Shown piece after piece: positions 12,901-22,148 of a DNA stretch of 64,000 nt. The notes under the pieces are model-generated. The model was not told where the DNA came from. It saw nothing but the letters and a program-made list of their open reading frames with translations, and made no database searches. Within the stretch, counting starts at the first letter, position 1, and every line of letters starts with the position of its first letter. The stretch comes from Nitrospira sp. (lineage in GTDB: Bacteria; Nitrospirota; Nitrospiria; Nitrospirales; Nitrospiraceae): NCBI GenBank assembly GCA_024760525.1, contig CP060499.1, positions 682,001-746,000 on the forward strand, in the 5' to 3' direction. The translations under genes and the position numbers were made by a program.

Positions 12901-14124
12901 TATCCCGTCGTGTATGGGGCCAAGATCAAGATCAAAGACGGAGATCCGGTGGTCGTGGGTCAGAAATTGGTTGAGTGGGACCCCTACTCTCTCACGATTT
13001 TGACCGAGGTTGGTGGAAGGGTCGCCTACGGCGATATCGTCGAAGGTGTCACGATGAAAGACGAATTCGATGAAGTGACCGGCTTATCGCGCAAGGTGAT
13101 CATCGAACATACCGGCCAGACTCTCCGCCCTCGTGTGTCGATCAAAGACGACAACGGCAAGACGGCGAAAGTGCCCGGCGGATCCAATGCCGTGGCGAGG
13201 TACTTGTTGCCGGTCGGAGCGCACATCTTCGTCGAGAAGGGCGCCACCGTGTATGCCGGGGACGTCCTGGCAAAGATTCCTCGTGAAACGACCAAGACGA
13301 AGGACATCACCGGCGGTCTTCCGCGTGTCGTCGAGCTCTTCGAGGCAAGGAAGCCGAAAGAACAGGCGGTCATCACTGAGATCGACGGAGAGGTTTCGTA
13401 TGGCGGGTTCGTGAAAGGCCAGCGCAAAGTTCTTGTCGACAACAAGATGGGTGATGTGAAGGAATACTTTATTCCGAAGGGCAAGCACGTCAATGTCCAC
13501 GAAGGTGATTGGGTGCGGGCCGGAGAGCCATTGATGGATGGATCCGCGAATCCTCATGACATCCTCGATGTGCTCGGCCCCAACGAATTGCAGAAATACC
13601 TGGTGGACGAAGTACAGGATGTCTATCGATTGCAAGGTGTTTCGATCAACGACAAACACATTGAGATTATCGTGAGACAAATGCTGCGCAAGGTGCGGGT
13701 TGAGGATCCGGGTGACACGCAATTCTTGCCGGGCAGCCAGGTTAGCAAGAGCCTGTTCGAAAAAGAAAACGAACGAGTGCTCACCAAGGATGGGAAGCCG
13801 GCCTTGGGCAAGCCTGTTTTGCTTGGGATCACCAAGGCGGCATTGACAACCGACAGCTTTATTTCGGCGGCGTCTTTCCAGGAAACCACACGAGTCCTGA
13901 CGGAAGCGGCGATCAATGGGCGTGAGGATAATCTGTTGGGCCTGAAAGAAAACGTCATCGTCGGTCGATTAATTCCGGCTGGGTCAGGATTTGAAGAGTA
14001 TCGCGATACGTTCGTGATCAGTGAAAAGTCTGAAACTGCAGCGGTAAGCACCGCACCTGCGTCGGCCGCTGTGACATCTGATGCGCCTGTTCCAGCAGTG
14101 ACGGGAGAGGCGACTCGGTCATAA
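9937..14124 (+). CDS. rpoC: DNA-directed RNA polymerase subunit beta'
   Basis: 1395 residues. The N-terminal zinc ribbon (CNC...CDKC, about residues 70-88), the absolutely conserved NADFDGD that holds the catalytic Mg (459-465) and the second zinc site (from about C796 to CRAC) are intact, as is the trigger-loop region GEPGTQLTMRTFH. I chose the TTG at 9937: AGAGGAGG ends nine bases before it and the protein then starts near the family N terminus. The frame stays open to an ATG-less start at 9895, which is less likely. A small Ala/Thr-rich tail ends the protein. Confidence 0.96.
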   Translation: MEGVYTLFEKQRDSVSFDSMRIRIASPEKIRSWSYGEVKKPETINYRSFKPEKDGLFCAKIFGPTKDWECNCGKYKRMKHRGIVCDKCGVEVIQSKVRRERMGHIELAAPVAHIWFLKGVPSRIGTLLDMSLKQLEKILYFESYVCVDPGSTDLSEKELVPEDKLRTLISEFGSSGFKVGIGAEAIRDLLRKIDINALWDDLQVKAKASTSAAMKKKYAKRLKVLEAFRKSGNKPEWMIMDVIPVLPPELRPLVPLDGGRFATSDLNDLYRRVINRNNRLKRLMELKAPGVIIRNEMRMLQEAVDALFDNGRRGRAIRGPNKRPLKSLSDMLKGKQGRFRQNLLGKRVDYSGRTVIVVGPELRLHQCGLPKKMALELFKPFIFHKLEARGAATTIKSAKRLVEKERPEVWDVLDEVIREHPVLLNRAPTLHRLGIQAFDPVLVEGKAIRLHPLVCAAFNADFDGDQMAVHVPLSVEAQVEARVLMMSINNILSPANGKPIAVPSQDMVLGCYWLTKERLGARGEGKVFGSPEEVRIAFDAREVEEHARIKVRLAGAMVQTTVGRVLLSEILPQGLPFANANRLMTKKEMTKLIDAVYRQTGHRDTVEFLDKIKDIGFTYATKAGLSICIDNMHIPSKKEDFIGKAQREVNEIEKQYSEGLITNGERYNKVIDIWAHVTEQVANEMMKELGAGGDPGKVESFNPIFMMADSGARGSSQQIRQLGGMRGLMAKPSGEIIETPITANFREGLTVLQYFISTHGARKGLADTALKTANSGYLTRRLVDIAQDVIINEIDCGTRDGIIVSALVEGGEIIQPLEERVLGRLAAEDIRDPVTGEIIVSWNEEINEELTKSIVEAGVDRVKIRSVLTCQSPRGVCRACYGRDLARGRLVEKGEPVGVIAAQSIGEPGTQLTMRTFHIGGTASKVVEQTVLEAKHAGRIKFMSFDAKKNADIHNSGIAVRNKEGEWVVMNRNTKIAIVDDSGREREKYPVVYGAKIKIKDGDPVVVGQKLVEWDPYSLTILTEVGGRVAYGDIVEGVTMKDEFDEVTGLSRKVIIEHTGQTLRPRVSIKDDNGKTAKVPGGSNAVARYLLPVGAHIFVEKGATVYAGDVLAKIPRETTKTKDITGGLPRVVELFEARKPKEQAVITEIDGEVSYGGFVKGQRKVLVDNKMGDVKEYFIPKGKHVNVHEGDWVRAGEPLMDGSANPHDILDVLGPNELQKYLVDEVQDVYRLQGVSINDKHIEIIVRQMLRKVRVEDPGDTQFLPGSQVSKSLFEKENERVLTKDGKPALGKPVLLGITKAALTTDSFISAASFQETTRVLTEAAINGREDNLLGLKENVIVGRLIPAGSGFEEYRDTFVISEKSETAAVSTAPASAAVTSDAPVPAVTGEATRS

Positions 14125-14127
14125 TGA

Positions 14128-14143
14128 GCCGGGAAATCCCGGC
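14128..14143 (+). terminator. Hairpin after rpoC
   Basis: GCCGGG-AAAT-CCCGGC is a perfect 6-bp hairpin four bases after the rpoC stop. It lacks a T run, so it may be an mRNA-end or processing structure and not an intrinsic terminator. The rpsL promoter begins immediately after it. Confidence 0.4.
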
Positions 14144-14146
14144 CAC

Positions 14147-14175
14147 TTGACAGGATGTAGTTGCCTCATTATAAT
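14147..14175 (+). promoter_or_regulatory. Consensus sigma-70 promoter for rpsL
   Basis: TTGACA (14147-14152) and TATAAT (14170-14175), both perfect consensus, are separated by exactly 17 bases. The predicted start near 14182 leaves about a 50-base leader to rpsL. It is the strongest promoter in the window and marks the start of the str-S10-spc-alpha transcript. Confidence 0.85.
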
Positions 14176-14234
14176 CCTGCGGCTTTGCTCTTGACGGCTG
14201 GTGGTTTTGTGTTTCTCAAGAGGGTCTAAACGCG

Positions 14235-14606
14235 ATGCCGACGATCAATCAGCTAGTTCGAAAAGGCCGGATGTTTGTGAAGGCGAAGACGAAGAGTCCG
14301 GCCCTGAAGTCTTGTCCACAAAAGAGAGGCGTTTGTCTTCGCGTCTACACGACGACGCCAAAGAAGCCGAATTCAGCCTTGCGGAAGGTTGCTCGTGTGC
14401 GTCTCACAAACGGCATGGAAGTGACAACCTATATCCCAGGTGTTGGACACAATCTCCAGGAGCACTCGATCGTGCTTGTGCGTGGAGGGCGTGTCAAAGA
14501 CCTTCCAGGCGTTCGGTATCACCTGGTTCGTGGTGCCCTGGATGCCGTGGGAGTGGCCGATCGAAAGCAGAGTCGTTCAAAGTACGGGGCGAAACGGCCA
14601 AAGTAG
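14235..14606 (+). CDS. rpsL: 30S ribosomal protein S12
   Basis: 123 residues, the standard length. S12 monitors codon-anticodon pairing in the decoding centre. The conserved TTTPKKPNSALRKVARVRL (about 38-56) and the GHNLQEHSIVLVRGGRVKDLPGVRY region (about 76-100) are present. The lysines at the classical streptomycin-resistance positions (K in PKKPNS; K in RVKDLPG) are the susceptible type. It is the first gene after a perfect promoter and is followed by rpsG and fusA, the str order. Confidence 0.98.
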   Translation: MPTINQLVRKGRMFVKAKTKSPALKSCPQKRGVCLRVYTTTPKKPNSALRKVARVRLTNGMEVTTYIPGVGHNLQEHSIVLVRGGRVKDLPGVRYHLVRGALDAVGVADRKQSRSKYGAKRPK

Positions 14607-14650
14607 GGTAATTGTTTAGGTGGTTCTAACTCGGATTGAAATAGGTCAAC

Positions 14651-15121
14651 ATGCCACGCAGTAGATTTTTAGGTCAACGTGAAGTGCTCCCCGATGTGCG
14701 ATATCGAGATAAGTTGGTGGGGAAGTTTATCAATACGCTGATGAGCAGCGGGAAAAAAAGTACGACTGAACGAATATGCTACGGAGCCTTCGACGTTATC
14801 CAAGAGAAGACCGGCGGGGACCCGCTTAAGGTATTTAAGGCGGCTGTGGACAATGTGAAGCCGATCGTTGAGGTCAAGTCTCGCCGGGTGGGAGGTGCCT
14901 CCTATCAGGTTCCGGTCGAAATCAGGCCGGCACGCCGGGTATCGTTGGCGTTGCGTTGGTTGTCACAATTTGCCCGTACGCGCGGTGGCAAGAGCATGCG
15001 CGAAAAGCTCGCAGCCGAACTGATGGATGCGTCGAACAATACCGGGGCTGCGGTCAAGAAGCGGGAAGACGTGCATCGGATGGCAGAGGCGAATAAAGCG
15101 TTCGCCCATTATCGCTGGTAA
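14651..15121 (+). CDS. rpsG: 30S ribosomal protein S7
   Basis: 156 residues, as in most bacteria. S7 nucleates assembly of the 30S head and lines the E site. It begins MPRSRFLGQREVLPD and has the conserved VKPIVEVKSRRVGGASYQVP (about 69-88) and the RTRGGKSM segment. It lies 44 bases after rpsL. The 116-base gap to fusA has no gene; in other bacteria S7 binds its own mRNA in the str operon, but I see no proof of that here. Confidence 0.98.
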   Translation: MPRSRFLGQREVLPDVRYRDKLVGKFINTLMSSGKKSTTERICYGAFDVIQEKTGGDPLKVFKAAVDNVKPIVEVKSRRVGGASYQVPVEIRPARRVSLALRWLSQFARTRGGKSMREKLAAELMDASNNTGAAVKKREDVHRMAEANKAFAHYRW

Positions 15122-15237
15122 CGTCATTCTGTGCTGCAGTTGAGCCGCGTGCTGCGATCCGCAGACCTGGGTGCTCCTCCATCGCAGCAACGTGATCCGG
15201 CTCGATCTGCAGCACAAGTGTTTTTAGAGGAGTTGAA

Positions 15238-17307
15238 GTGGCTCGTCAGACATCATTAGAGCGCACGAGAAATATCGGCATCATGGCTCATATTGATGCA
15301 GGGAAGACTACGACCACTGAGCGGATCCTCTACTATACGGGCATGACGCATAAAATGGGCGAGGTCCACGAGGGCGCCGCGACCATGGATTGGATGGAGC
15401 AGGAGCGAGAGCGGGGCATCACCATTACTGCTGCTGCTACGACCTGTTTCTGGCGAGACCATCGCATCAATATCATCGATACTCCGGGACACGTGGATTT
15501 TACGATTGAAGTAGAGCGTTCACTGCGGGTGCTTGACGGGGCCGTAGCGGCATTCGATTCGGTGCAGGGAGTTGAGCCGCAGTCAGAGACGGTGTGGCGT
15601 CAGGCGGATAAGTATCACGTACCCCGCATTGCCTTTATGAATAAGATGGATCGGGTGGGAGCGGATTTTTACGGCAGTGTCCAATCCATTATCGACCGTC
15701 TGGGGGCAAAACCGGTTCCGATCCAAATCCCGATCGGCCGTGAGGCGGAGTTTCGGGGATCCATCGATCTAGTCCGGATGAAGGGGTACTTCTACGACGA
15801 TGAGACCTTGGGTGCGAAGTACAAGGTTGATGAGATTCCTCAAGAACTCCTTGCTCAGGCCAAAGAGTACCGCGAGAAGATGATCGATGCAGTCGCGGAA
15901 TTCGATGACCAAGTGATGGAAAAGTATCTGAACGGTCATTCGTTGACGGAAGAAGAAGTCATGCGTGCGATCCGAGCCGGGGCCATTTCGATGAAAATCA
16001 CCCCCGTGCTCTGTGGGTCGGCCTTCAAAAACAAAGGCGTCCAGCAACTCCTCGATGGTGTCGTAGACTATCTGCCATCGCCGCTCGATATTCCTCCTGT
16101 TATGGGGATAGAGCCGAACACCGGCAAGGAAGTAGAGCGGAAATCCGATGACGGTGAACCCTTTGCAGCCTTGGCGTTCAAGATCATGTCTGATCCGTTT
16201 GCGGGTCAGTTGACCTATTTCCGTGTGTATTCCGGGATGCTCAAGACTGGTACGCCGGTACTGAATGTCACAAAGGGCACTAAGGATCGGATCGGGCGTC
16301 TCCTGAAGATGCATGCCAATAAGCGGGAAGATATCGACGAGGTCCACGCGGGGGATATCGTCGCAGCGGTGGGGCTTAAAGGAGCCACCACTGGAGATAC
16401 GTTGGCTGATGAAAAGCAGCCGGTGTTGCTTGAGGTGATGAAATTTCCTGAGCCGGTCATTGCAATGGCGATTGAGCCGAAGACCAAGCAGGATCAAGAG
16501 AAGATGGGTTTTGCGCTCCAGAAATTGTCGCAGGAAGACCCCTCCTTCCGCGTACGGACGGATGAAGAAACGGCACAGACGATCATTGCCGGGATGGGGG
16601 AGTTGCATCTCGAGATTATCGTCGACCGAATGTTGCGTGAATTCAAAGTTGAAGCAAATGTCGGAAAACCTGAGGTGGCATTCAGGGAAACGATTCGACG
16701 GAAAGCTGAGGCTGAATCCAAATACATTAAGCAGACCGGTGGCCGTGGACAATATGGTCATGTCGTGTTGACGGTCGAACCGTCGGATCCGGGTAAGGGG
16801 TTGGAGTTCGTCAACAAGGTTGTGGGAGGAGCGATCCCTAAAGAATATATCCCTGCCATTGAAAAAGGTGTGAAGGAGCGGATGGAGACAGGGGTCGTTG
16901 CGGGCTATCCTCTCCGAGACGTCAAAGTGACCGTCATTGACGGGTCATACCATGATGTCGATTCAAATGAAATGGCGTTCAAGATCGCCGGATCGATGGG
17001 CTTTGCGGATGCCTGTAAAAAAGCGGATCCTGTCTTGCTCGAGCCGATTATGAAGGTGGAGGTCTTGGTTCCTCAGGAGTTTATGGGCGATGTCATCGGC
17101 AATCTCAACGGGCGGAGGGGCAAGGTGCAAGGTATGAAGGTTCGAGCCGGCGCCCAAGCTATCGAGGCTGCCGTGCCTTTGATGGAGATGTTCGGTTACG
17201 CGACCGACCTGCGATCTCGAACGCAAGGCCGCGCAACCTACAGTATGGAGTTTGATCGGTACGATCAGGTGCCGAAGAATATTGCGGAAGCCATCATCAA
17301 GAAATAG
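15238..17307 (+). CDS. fusA: Elongation factor G
   Basis: 689 residues. EF-G is the translocase GTPase. The G domain has AHIDAGKTTTT (P-loop), a canonical RGITI switch I (in ERERGITITAA), DTPGHVDF and NKMD; domains II-V follow to the end. The start is GTG 15238 with AGAGGAG five bases before. The normal RGITI here contrasts with the altered loop of EF-Tu encoded next door. tuf copy 2 follows after 29 bases. Confidence 0.98.
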   Translation: MARQTSLERTRNIGIMAHIDAGKTTTTERILYYTGMTHKMGEVHEGAATMDWMEQERERGITITAAATTCFWRDHRINIIDTPGHVDFTIEVERSLRVLDGAVAAFDSVQGVEPQSETVWRQADKYHVPRIAFMNKMDRVGADFYGSVQSIIDRLGAKPVPIQIPIGREAEFRGSIDLVRMKGYFYDDETLGAKYKVDEIPQELLAQAKEYREKMIDAVAEFDDQVMEKYLNGHSLTEEEVMRAIRAGAISMKITPVLCGSAFKNKGVQQLLDGVVDYLPSPLDIPPVMGIEPNTGKEVERKSDDGEPFAALAFKIMSDPFAGQLTYFRVYSGMLKTGTPVLNVTKGTKDRIGRLLKMHANKREDIDEVHAGDIVAAVGLKGATTGDTLADEKQPVLLEVMKFPEPVIAMAIEPKTKQDQEKMGFALQKLSQEDPSFRVRTDEETAQTIIAGMGELHLEIIVDRMLREFKVEANVGKPEVAFRETIRRKAEAESKYIKQTGGRGQYGHVVLTVEPSDPGKGLEFVNKVVGGAIPKEYIPAIEKGVKERMETGVVAGYPLRDVKVTVIDGSYHDVDSNEMAFKIAGSMGFADACKKADPVLLEPIMKVEVLVPQEFMGDVIGNLNGRRGKVQGMKVRAGAQAIEAAVPLMEMFGYATDLRSRTQGRATYSMEFDRYDQVPKNIAEAIIKK

Positions 17308-17325
17308 CGGGTCGTGAATCAGGGG

Positions 17326-18552
<1,227 letters not shown>

Positions 18553-18580
18553 TGCCGGTTGGTAGCTGAGGAGTAATGAA

Positions 18581-18892
18581 GTGAAAGTTGATCAGCGGAT
18601 CAGAATCAGGTTGCGAGGATTTGACTACCGTGTGCTGGATCAATCGGTCAGCGAAATTGTCGAAACCGTTCGACGCAGTGGAGCCAAGGTGGTCGGTCCG
18701 ATCCCGCTTCCCACTCGGATTGAGAAGATTACGGTTCAGCGATCGACGCATGCCGACAAGAAGTCTCGCGAGCAGTTTGAAATGCGCACGCACAAGCGAT
18801 TGCTCGATATTATGGAACCCACGCCCGAGACGATGGATTCGCTGATGAAGCTTAATCTCGCTGCGGGGGTGGATGTAGAGATCAAGTTATGA
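18581..18892 (+). CDS. rpsJ: 30S ribosomal protein S10
   Basis: 103 residues. S10 belongs to the 30S head and, as NusE, also binds NusB and the NusG KOW domain in antitermination and coupling. It starts at GTG 18581 behind GAGGAG; the protein begins VKVDQRIRIRLRGFDYRVLD. The conserved GPIPLPTRIEK is near residues 39-49. It is the first gene of the S10 cluster, joined to tuf by only 38 bases, with no promoter or S10 leader visible between. Confidence 0.97.
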   Translation: MKVDQRIRIRLRGFDYRVLDQSVSEIVETVRRSGAKVVGPIPLPTRIEKITVQRSTHADKKSREQFEMRTHKRLLDIMEPTPETMDSLMKLNLAAGVDVEIKL

Positions 18893-18954
18893 ACCTCGAG
18901 TGCTAGGCCCTGAGTGGTAGGGCTCTGCATTCAGGACATCATGCTCAGTATTGG

Positions 18955-19581
18955 ATGATTATGACGAACGGACTGATCGGGAAAAAGCTAGGGATGACAC
19001 AGGTTTTCGATGAGAGTCGTTTGACGCCGGTAACGGTGATCGAGGCGGGTCCATGTCGAGTGGTGACCGTCAAGACGAAGGAGCGGGATCAGTACGAAGC
19101 AGTTCAGCTTTCGTTCGGCGAAGTCAAAGAGCGCAAGCTCTCCAAGCCGGAGCTTGGCCATCTGAAGAAAAATCAGGCCTCGCCCAGTCGTATCCTGCGT
19201 GAATTTAAAAAGGACGGCGACCCGACGGTCGGTCAGTTGGTCACGGTCGAGATGTTTAAGAAGGGCGATTGGGTCGATGTGATCGGTGTATCGAAAGGTA
19301 AGGGGTTTCAGGGTGTCGTTAAGCGACATCACTATGCGGGTGGCCCTGAGTCGCACGGATCCATGTTTCATCGGGCTCCTGGTTCTATCGGCGCAAGTTC
19401 ATTCCCCTCTCGCGTGTGGAAGGGGAAGACACTGCCGGGTCACATGGGGTCGGAGCGGGTCACGGTTCATCGCTTGAAAGTCATTGAGTCGCGATCTAAT
19501 GAAAATCTCCTATTTGTCCGCGGCGCGGTTCCCGGTGCCACCAATGGGATCGTGGTCGTGAGGAAGTCGAAGAAGAGCTAG
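18955..19581 (+). CDS. rplC: 50S ribosomal protein L3
   Basis: 208 residues. L3 is an early-assembly protein that reaches toward the peptidyl-transferase centre. The N terminus GLIGKKLGMTQVF and the GKGFQGVVKRHHYAGGPESHGS loop (from about residue 117) are diagnostic. Two in-frame ATGs, 18955 and 18961, are possible and neither has a strong ribosome binding site; 18961 gives the more usual N terminus. rplD begins one base after its stop. Confidence 0.96.
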   Translation: MIMTNGLIGKKLGMTQVFDESRLTPVTVIEAGPCRVVTVKTKERDQYEAVQLSFGEVKERKLSKPELGHLKKNQASPSRILREFKKDGDPTVGQLVTVEMFKKGDWVDVIGVSKGKGFQGVVKRHHYAGGPESHGSMFHRAPGSIGASSFPSRVWKGKTLPGHMGSERVTVHRLKVIESRSNENLLFVRGAVPGATNGIVVVRKSKKS

Positions 19582-19582
19582 T

Positions 19583-20206
19583 ATGCCTACTATCGATTTG
19601 GTCGATCTGCAAAGAAAAAAGGTTGGAACAGTCGAGCTGTCACCGCAAGTATTCGGCTGTGAACAGCGTGTTGCGCTGGTGCATGAAGCGGTCGTCATGC
19701 AACGGGCCTGTGAGCGCCGGGGGACGGCGTCCACCTTGCGCCGAGGTGAAGTCAGCGGGTCTGGGAAAAAGCCGTGGAAGCAAAAGCACACCGGACGGGC
19801 GCGGGCTGGATCGCTTCGTTCTCCGGTCTGGCGTCATGGGGGTAGTGTGTTTGGACCGAAGCCGAGAAGTTACGCCTATTCGATGCCGAAGAAAAAGTAC
19901 CGTGCTGCGCTTCAGAGCGCGTTGTCCGCCAAGGTGGTGGAGAACAAGTTATTTGTCGTGTCGGATCTTTCTCTGCAACAACCCAGGACCAAGGTGCTGG
20001 CTCAAGCGTTGAAGCAATTTAGTGGGGGTGATCACGCGCTGGTCATCGTGGGGAAGGGACACCCGGAAATCGTGCAGGCCGCTGGAAATTTGGCCGCCGT
20101 GAAGGTGCTGAGCGCGAATGAGTTGAATGTGTACGACGTTGTTCGTGCGCGAGTGATCCTGATCTCTGAGCAGGAGCTTGGCCCGGTGAGCGAGGTCTGG
20201 TCATGA
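19583..20206 (+). CDS. rplD: 50S ribosomal protein L4
   Basis: 207 residues. L4 lines the exit tunnel. The tunnel loop with RRGTASTLRRGEVSGSGKKPWKQKHTGRARAGS is recognisable (about 46-78), followed by WRHGGSVFGPKPRSY. In enterics L4 also represses the S10 operon; no evidence for that is visible here. Its start lies one base after the rplC stop and its end overlaps rplW by four bases (ATGA), indicating coupled translation. Confidence 0.97.
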   Translation: MPTIDLVDLQRKKVGTVELSPQVFGCEQRVALVHEAVVMQRACERRGTASTLRRGEVSGSGKKPWKQKHTGRARAGSLRSPVWRHGGSVFGPKPRSYAYSMPKKKYRAALQSALSAKVVENKLFVVSDLSLQQPRTKVLAQALKQFSGGDHALVIVGKGHPEIVQAAGNLAAVKVLSANELNVYDVVRARVILISEQELGPVSEVWS

Positions 20207-20496
20207 AGATCGACATGCACAGAATCTTGATTCAGCCGCTCTTGACGGAGAAAATTACGGGGCTTCGCGAAAAGTCCAATACGGTGGGTTTCGTGGTTCA
20301 TCCCGATGCGAATCGCGTTCAGGTCAAGCAAGCGGTAGAGGCGCTCCTCAAGGTTAAGGTCGACAAGGTCAACCTCATGAATGTCCGTGGGAAGGTTAAG
20401 CGCCTCGGTCGGTTTTCAGGCAGGCGTTCTGATTGGAAGAAGGCGTTCGTCACGCTCAAAGAAGGTGAAAAGCTGGAGATGTACGAAAGCGCTTAA
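20203..20496 (+). CDS. rplW: 50S ribosomal protein L23
   Basis: 97 residues. L23 sits at the tunnel exit and docks trigger factor and SRP. The N terminus RILIQPLLTEKITGLRE and the C-terminal GKVKRLGRFSGRRSDWKKAFVTL (about 66-88) match the family. The start overlaps the rplD stop (ATGA), so translation is probably coupled. rplB follows after 53 bases. Confidence 0.97.
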   Translation: MKIDMHRILIQPLLTEKITGLREKSNTVGFVVHPDANRVQVKQAVEALLKVKVDKVNLMNVRGKVKRLGRFSGRRSDWKKAFVTLKEGEKLEMYESA

Positions 20497-20549
20497 GTCG
20501 ACGAGGACATCGTCTCTACTTGTTGAGGTCTGGAAGGTAGGAGCAGCAC

Positions 20550-21392
20550 ATGGGGTTGAAAGTATATCGTCCAACATCTCCGGGTCGTCGAGGTATGACG
20601 GCTGTGGTGACCGAGGAACTGACCAATAAGAAGCCGGAAAAGTCGTTGACTTCTTTTCATCTGCGGAGTGGTGGGCGCAACAACGATGGCCGGATGACTA
20701 TCCGTTTTCGCGGGGGTGGACATAAGCGTCTGTATCGGACGATTGATTTTCATCGTGACAAAATCGGGGTTCCGGCAAAGGTTGAAGCCATTGAATACGA
20801 TCCGAATCGATCTGCACGAATCGCCCTCTTGAAATATCGAGATGGAGAGAGGCGGTATATTTTGGCCCCGGTCGGACTGAGCGTGAATGATGAAGTCCAA
20901 TCGGGACCTCAGGCGGAGATTCGACCGGGCAATGCGCTCCCGTTGGTCAATATGCCGCTCGGCACGACCATTCATAATCTTGAGCTAAGGGTCGGCAAAG
21001 GGGGACAGTTGATCCGAAGTGCGGGTGGGTCTGCGCAAGTCATGGGGCGTGATGGTGACTATGTGCAGGTACGACTGAAGTCCGGAGAGATGCGGCGCAT
21101 CTTGGGCGTCTGTATGGCGACGGTTGGGCAAGTTGGCAACGTCGATCATGAAAACGTCAGCGTTGGGAAGGCGGGGCGAAGTCGGTGGAAGGGGAAGCGG
21201 CCGCACGTGCGAGGGGTGGTGATGAATCCTGTCGACCATCCTCACGGAGGTGGCGAAGGAAAATCAGGGCAAGGAAACCCGCACCCCGTCTCTCCATGGG
21301 GCCTTCCGACGAAAGGCTATAAGACCAGGCAGAATAAGAAGACAGACAAGTTCATTATTGCTCGACGTAAGTCAGGGGTGCGCAATGCCTAG
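20550..21392 (+). CDS. rplB: 50S ribosomal protein L2
   Basis: 280 residues. L2 is needed for subunit joining and peptidyl transfer. The conserved GGGHKRLYRTIDF (about 52-64) and the C-terminal VRGVVMNPVDHPHGGGEGKS (about 220-239), containing the essential histidine of the DHPHGGG motif, are intact. The last eight bases overlap the start of rpsS. Confidence 0.98.
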   Translation: MGLKVYRPTSPGRRGMTAVVTEELTNKKPEKSLTSFHLRSGGRNNDGRMTIRFRGGGHKRLYRTIDFHRDKIGVPAKVEAIEYDPNRSARIALLKYRDGERRYILAPVGLSVNDEVQSGPQAEIRPGNALPLVNMPLGTTIHNLELRVGKGGQLIRSAGGSAQVMGRDGDYVQVRLKSGEMRRILGVCMATVGQVGNVDHENVSVGKAGRSRWKGKRPHVRGVVMNPVDHPHGGGEGKSGQGNPHPVSPWGLPTKGYKTRQNKKTDKFIIARRKSGVRNA

Positions 21393-21672
21393 ATCGGTAA
21401 GCAAGGGGGCTTTTGTCGACGGCCATCTTCTCAAGAAAGTCGAGCAGATGAATCAGACGAAGGATCGCAAGTTGATCAAGACATGGTCTCGGCGATCGAC
21501 GGTTGTCCCCGACATGATCGGCCATACCTTCGCAGTTCATAACGGGAAGAAATTCATTCCAGTGTTTGTGACTGAGAATATGGTTGGTCATAAACTTGGT
21601 GAGTTCGCTCCGACTCGGTTTTTCAAGGGGCATGGACAAGCCAAAACAGAAAAAGCTGTCGCCTTGAAGTGA
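21385..21672 (+). CDS. rpsS: 30S ribosomal protein S19
   Basis: 95 residues. S19 contacts tRNA and forms a 30S head complex with S13. It begins MPRSVSKGAFVDGHLLKKVE; RRSTVVPDMIGHTFAVHNGK follows. I chose ATG 21385, which lies inside the last codons of rplB (8-base overlap), because it gives the standard length. A longer in-frame reading from 21250 is just rplB sequence in another frame. Confidence 0.97.
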   Translation: MPRSVSKGAFVDGHLLKKVEQMNQTKDRKLIKTWSRRSTVVPDMIGHTFAVHNGKKFIPVFVTENMVGHKLGEFAPTRFFKGHGQAKTEKAVALK

Positions 21673-21760
21673 AGCACTGACCGTCGTGGGTCGTCGTCGA
21701 ATCTGGTGCAAAGCGTAGTTCATTGATCACGGAGAGTTGGCCGGTAATAGGGTTGTGAAG

Positions 21761-22117
21761 ATGACTGAAGCACATGCAGTTCTCAGGTTTGTTCGTGTGG
21801 CGCCGCGTAAAGCCAAGCCGGTGATCGATATGATTCGCGGGAGGCAGGTGCCGATGGCGTTAGCCATCCTCAAGCACACCCCCCGACATGCGGCGCGAGT
21901 GGTGGAAAAACTCGTCCGTTCCGCTGTGGCAAACGCCGAACTGAAGGAAATGGGCGACAGTGAATCCATGGTGATCTCCAAAGCCTTTGTTGATTGCGGC
22001 CCAACGTACAAGCGTGTGCGTGCTCGGTCGATGGGGCGAGCCAATGCGATTCAGAAACGCACCAGTCATATTACCGTCGTGGTGACGGCGCCGGAAATTC
22101 GAGGTAACAAGAAGTAG
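21761..22117 (+). CDS. rplV: 50S ribosomal protein L22
   Basis: 118 residues. L22 lines the exit tunnel with a long beta hairpin, visible near the C terminus as GRANAIQKRTSHITVVV. The N-terminal VRVAPRKAKPVIDMIRG is typical. I chose ATG 21761, with AGGG eight to nine bases ahead. An upstream in-frame TTG at 21737 would add eight residues but has its ribosome binding site too close. rpsC follows after 31 bases. Confidence 0.94.
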   Translation: MTEAHAVLRFVRVAPRKAKPVIDMIRGRQVPMALAILKHTPRHAARVVEKLVRSAVANAELKEMGDSESMVISKAFVDCGPTYKRVRARSMGRANAIQKRTSHITVVVTAPEIRGNKK

Positions 22118-22148
22118 GTCGATCTTCTTTTATTGAGGCAAACAACGC

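Noticed and set aside
15769..16761. 330-codon minus-strand frame inside fusA
   Set aside because: Shadow of EF-G coding sequence.
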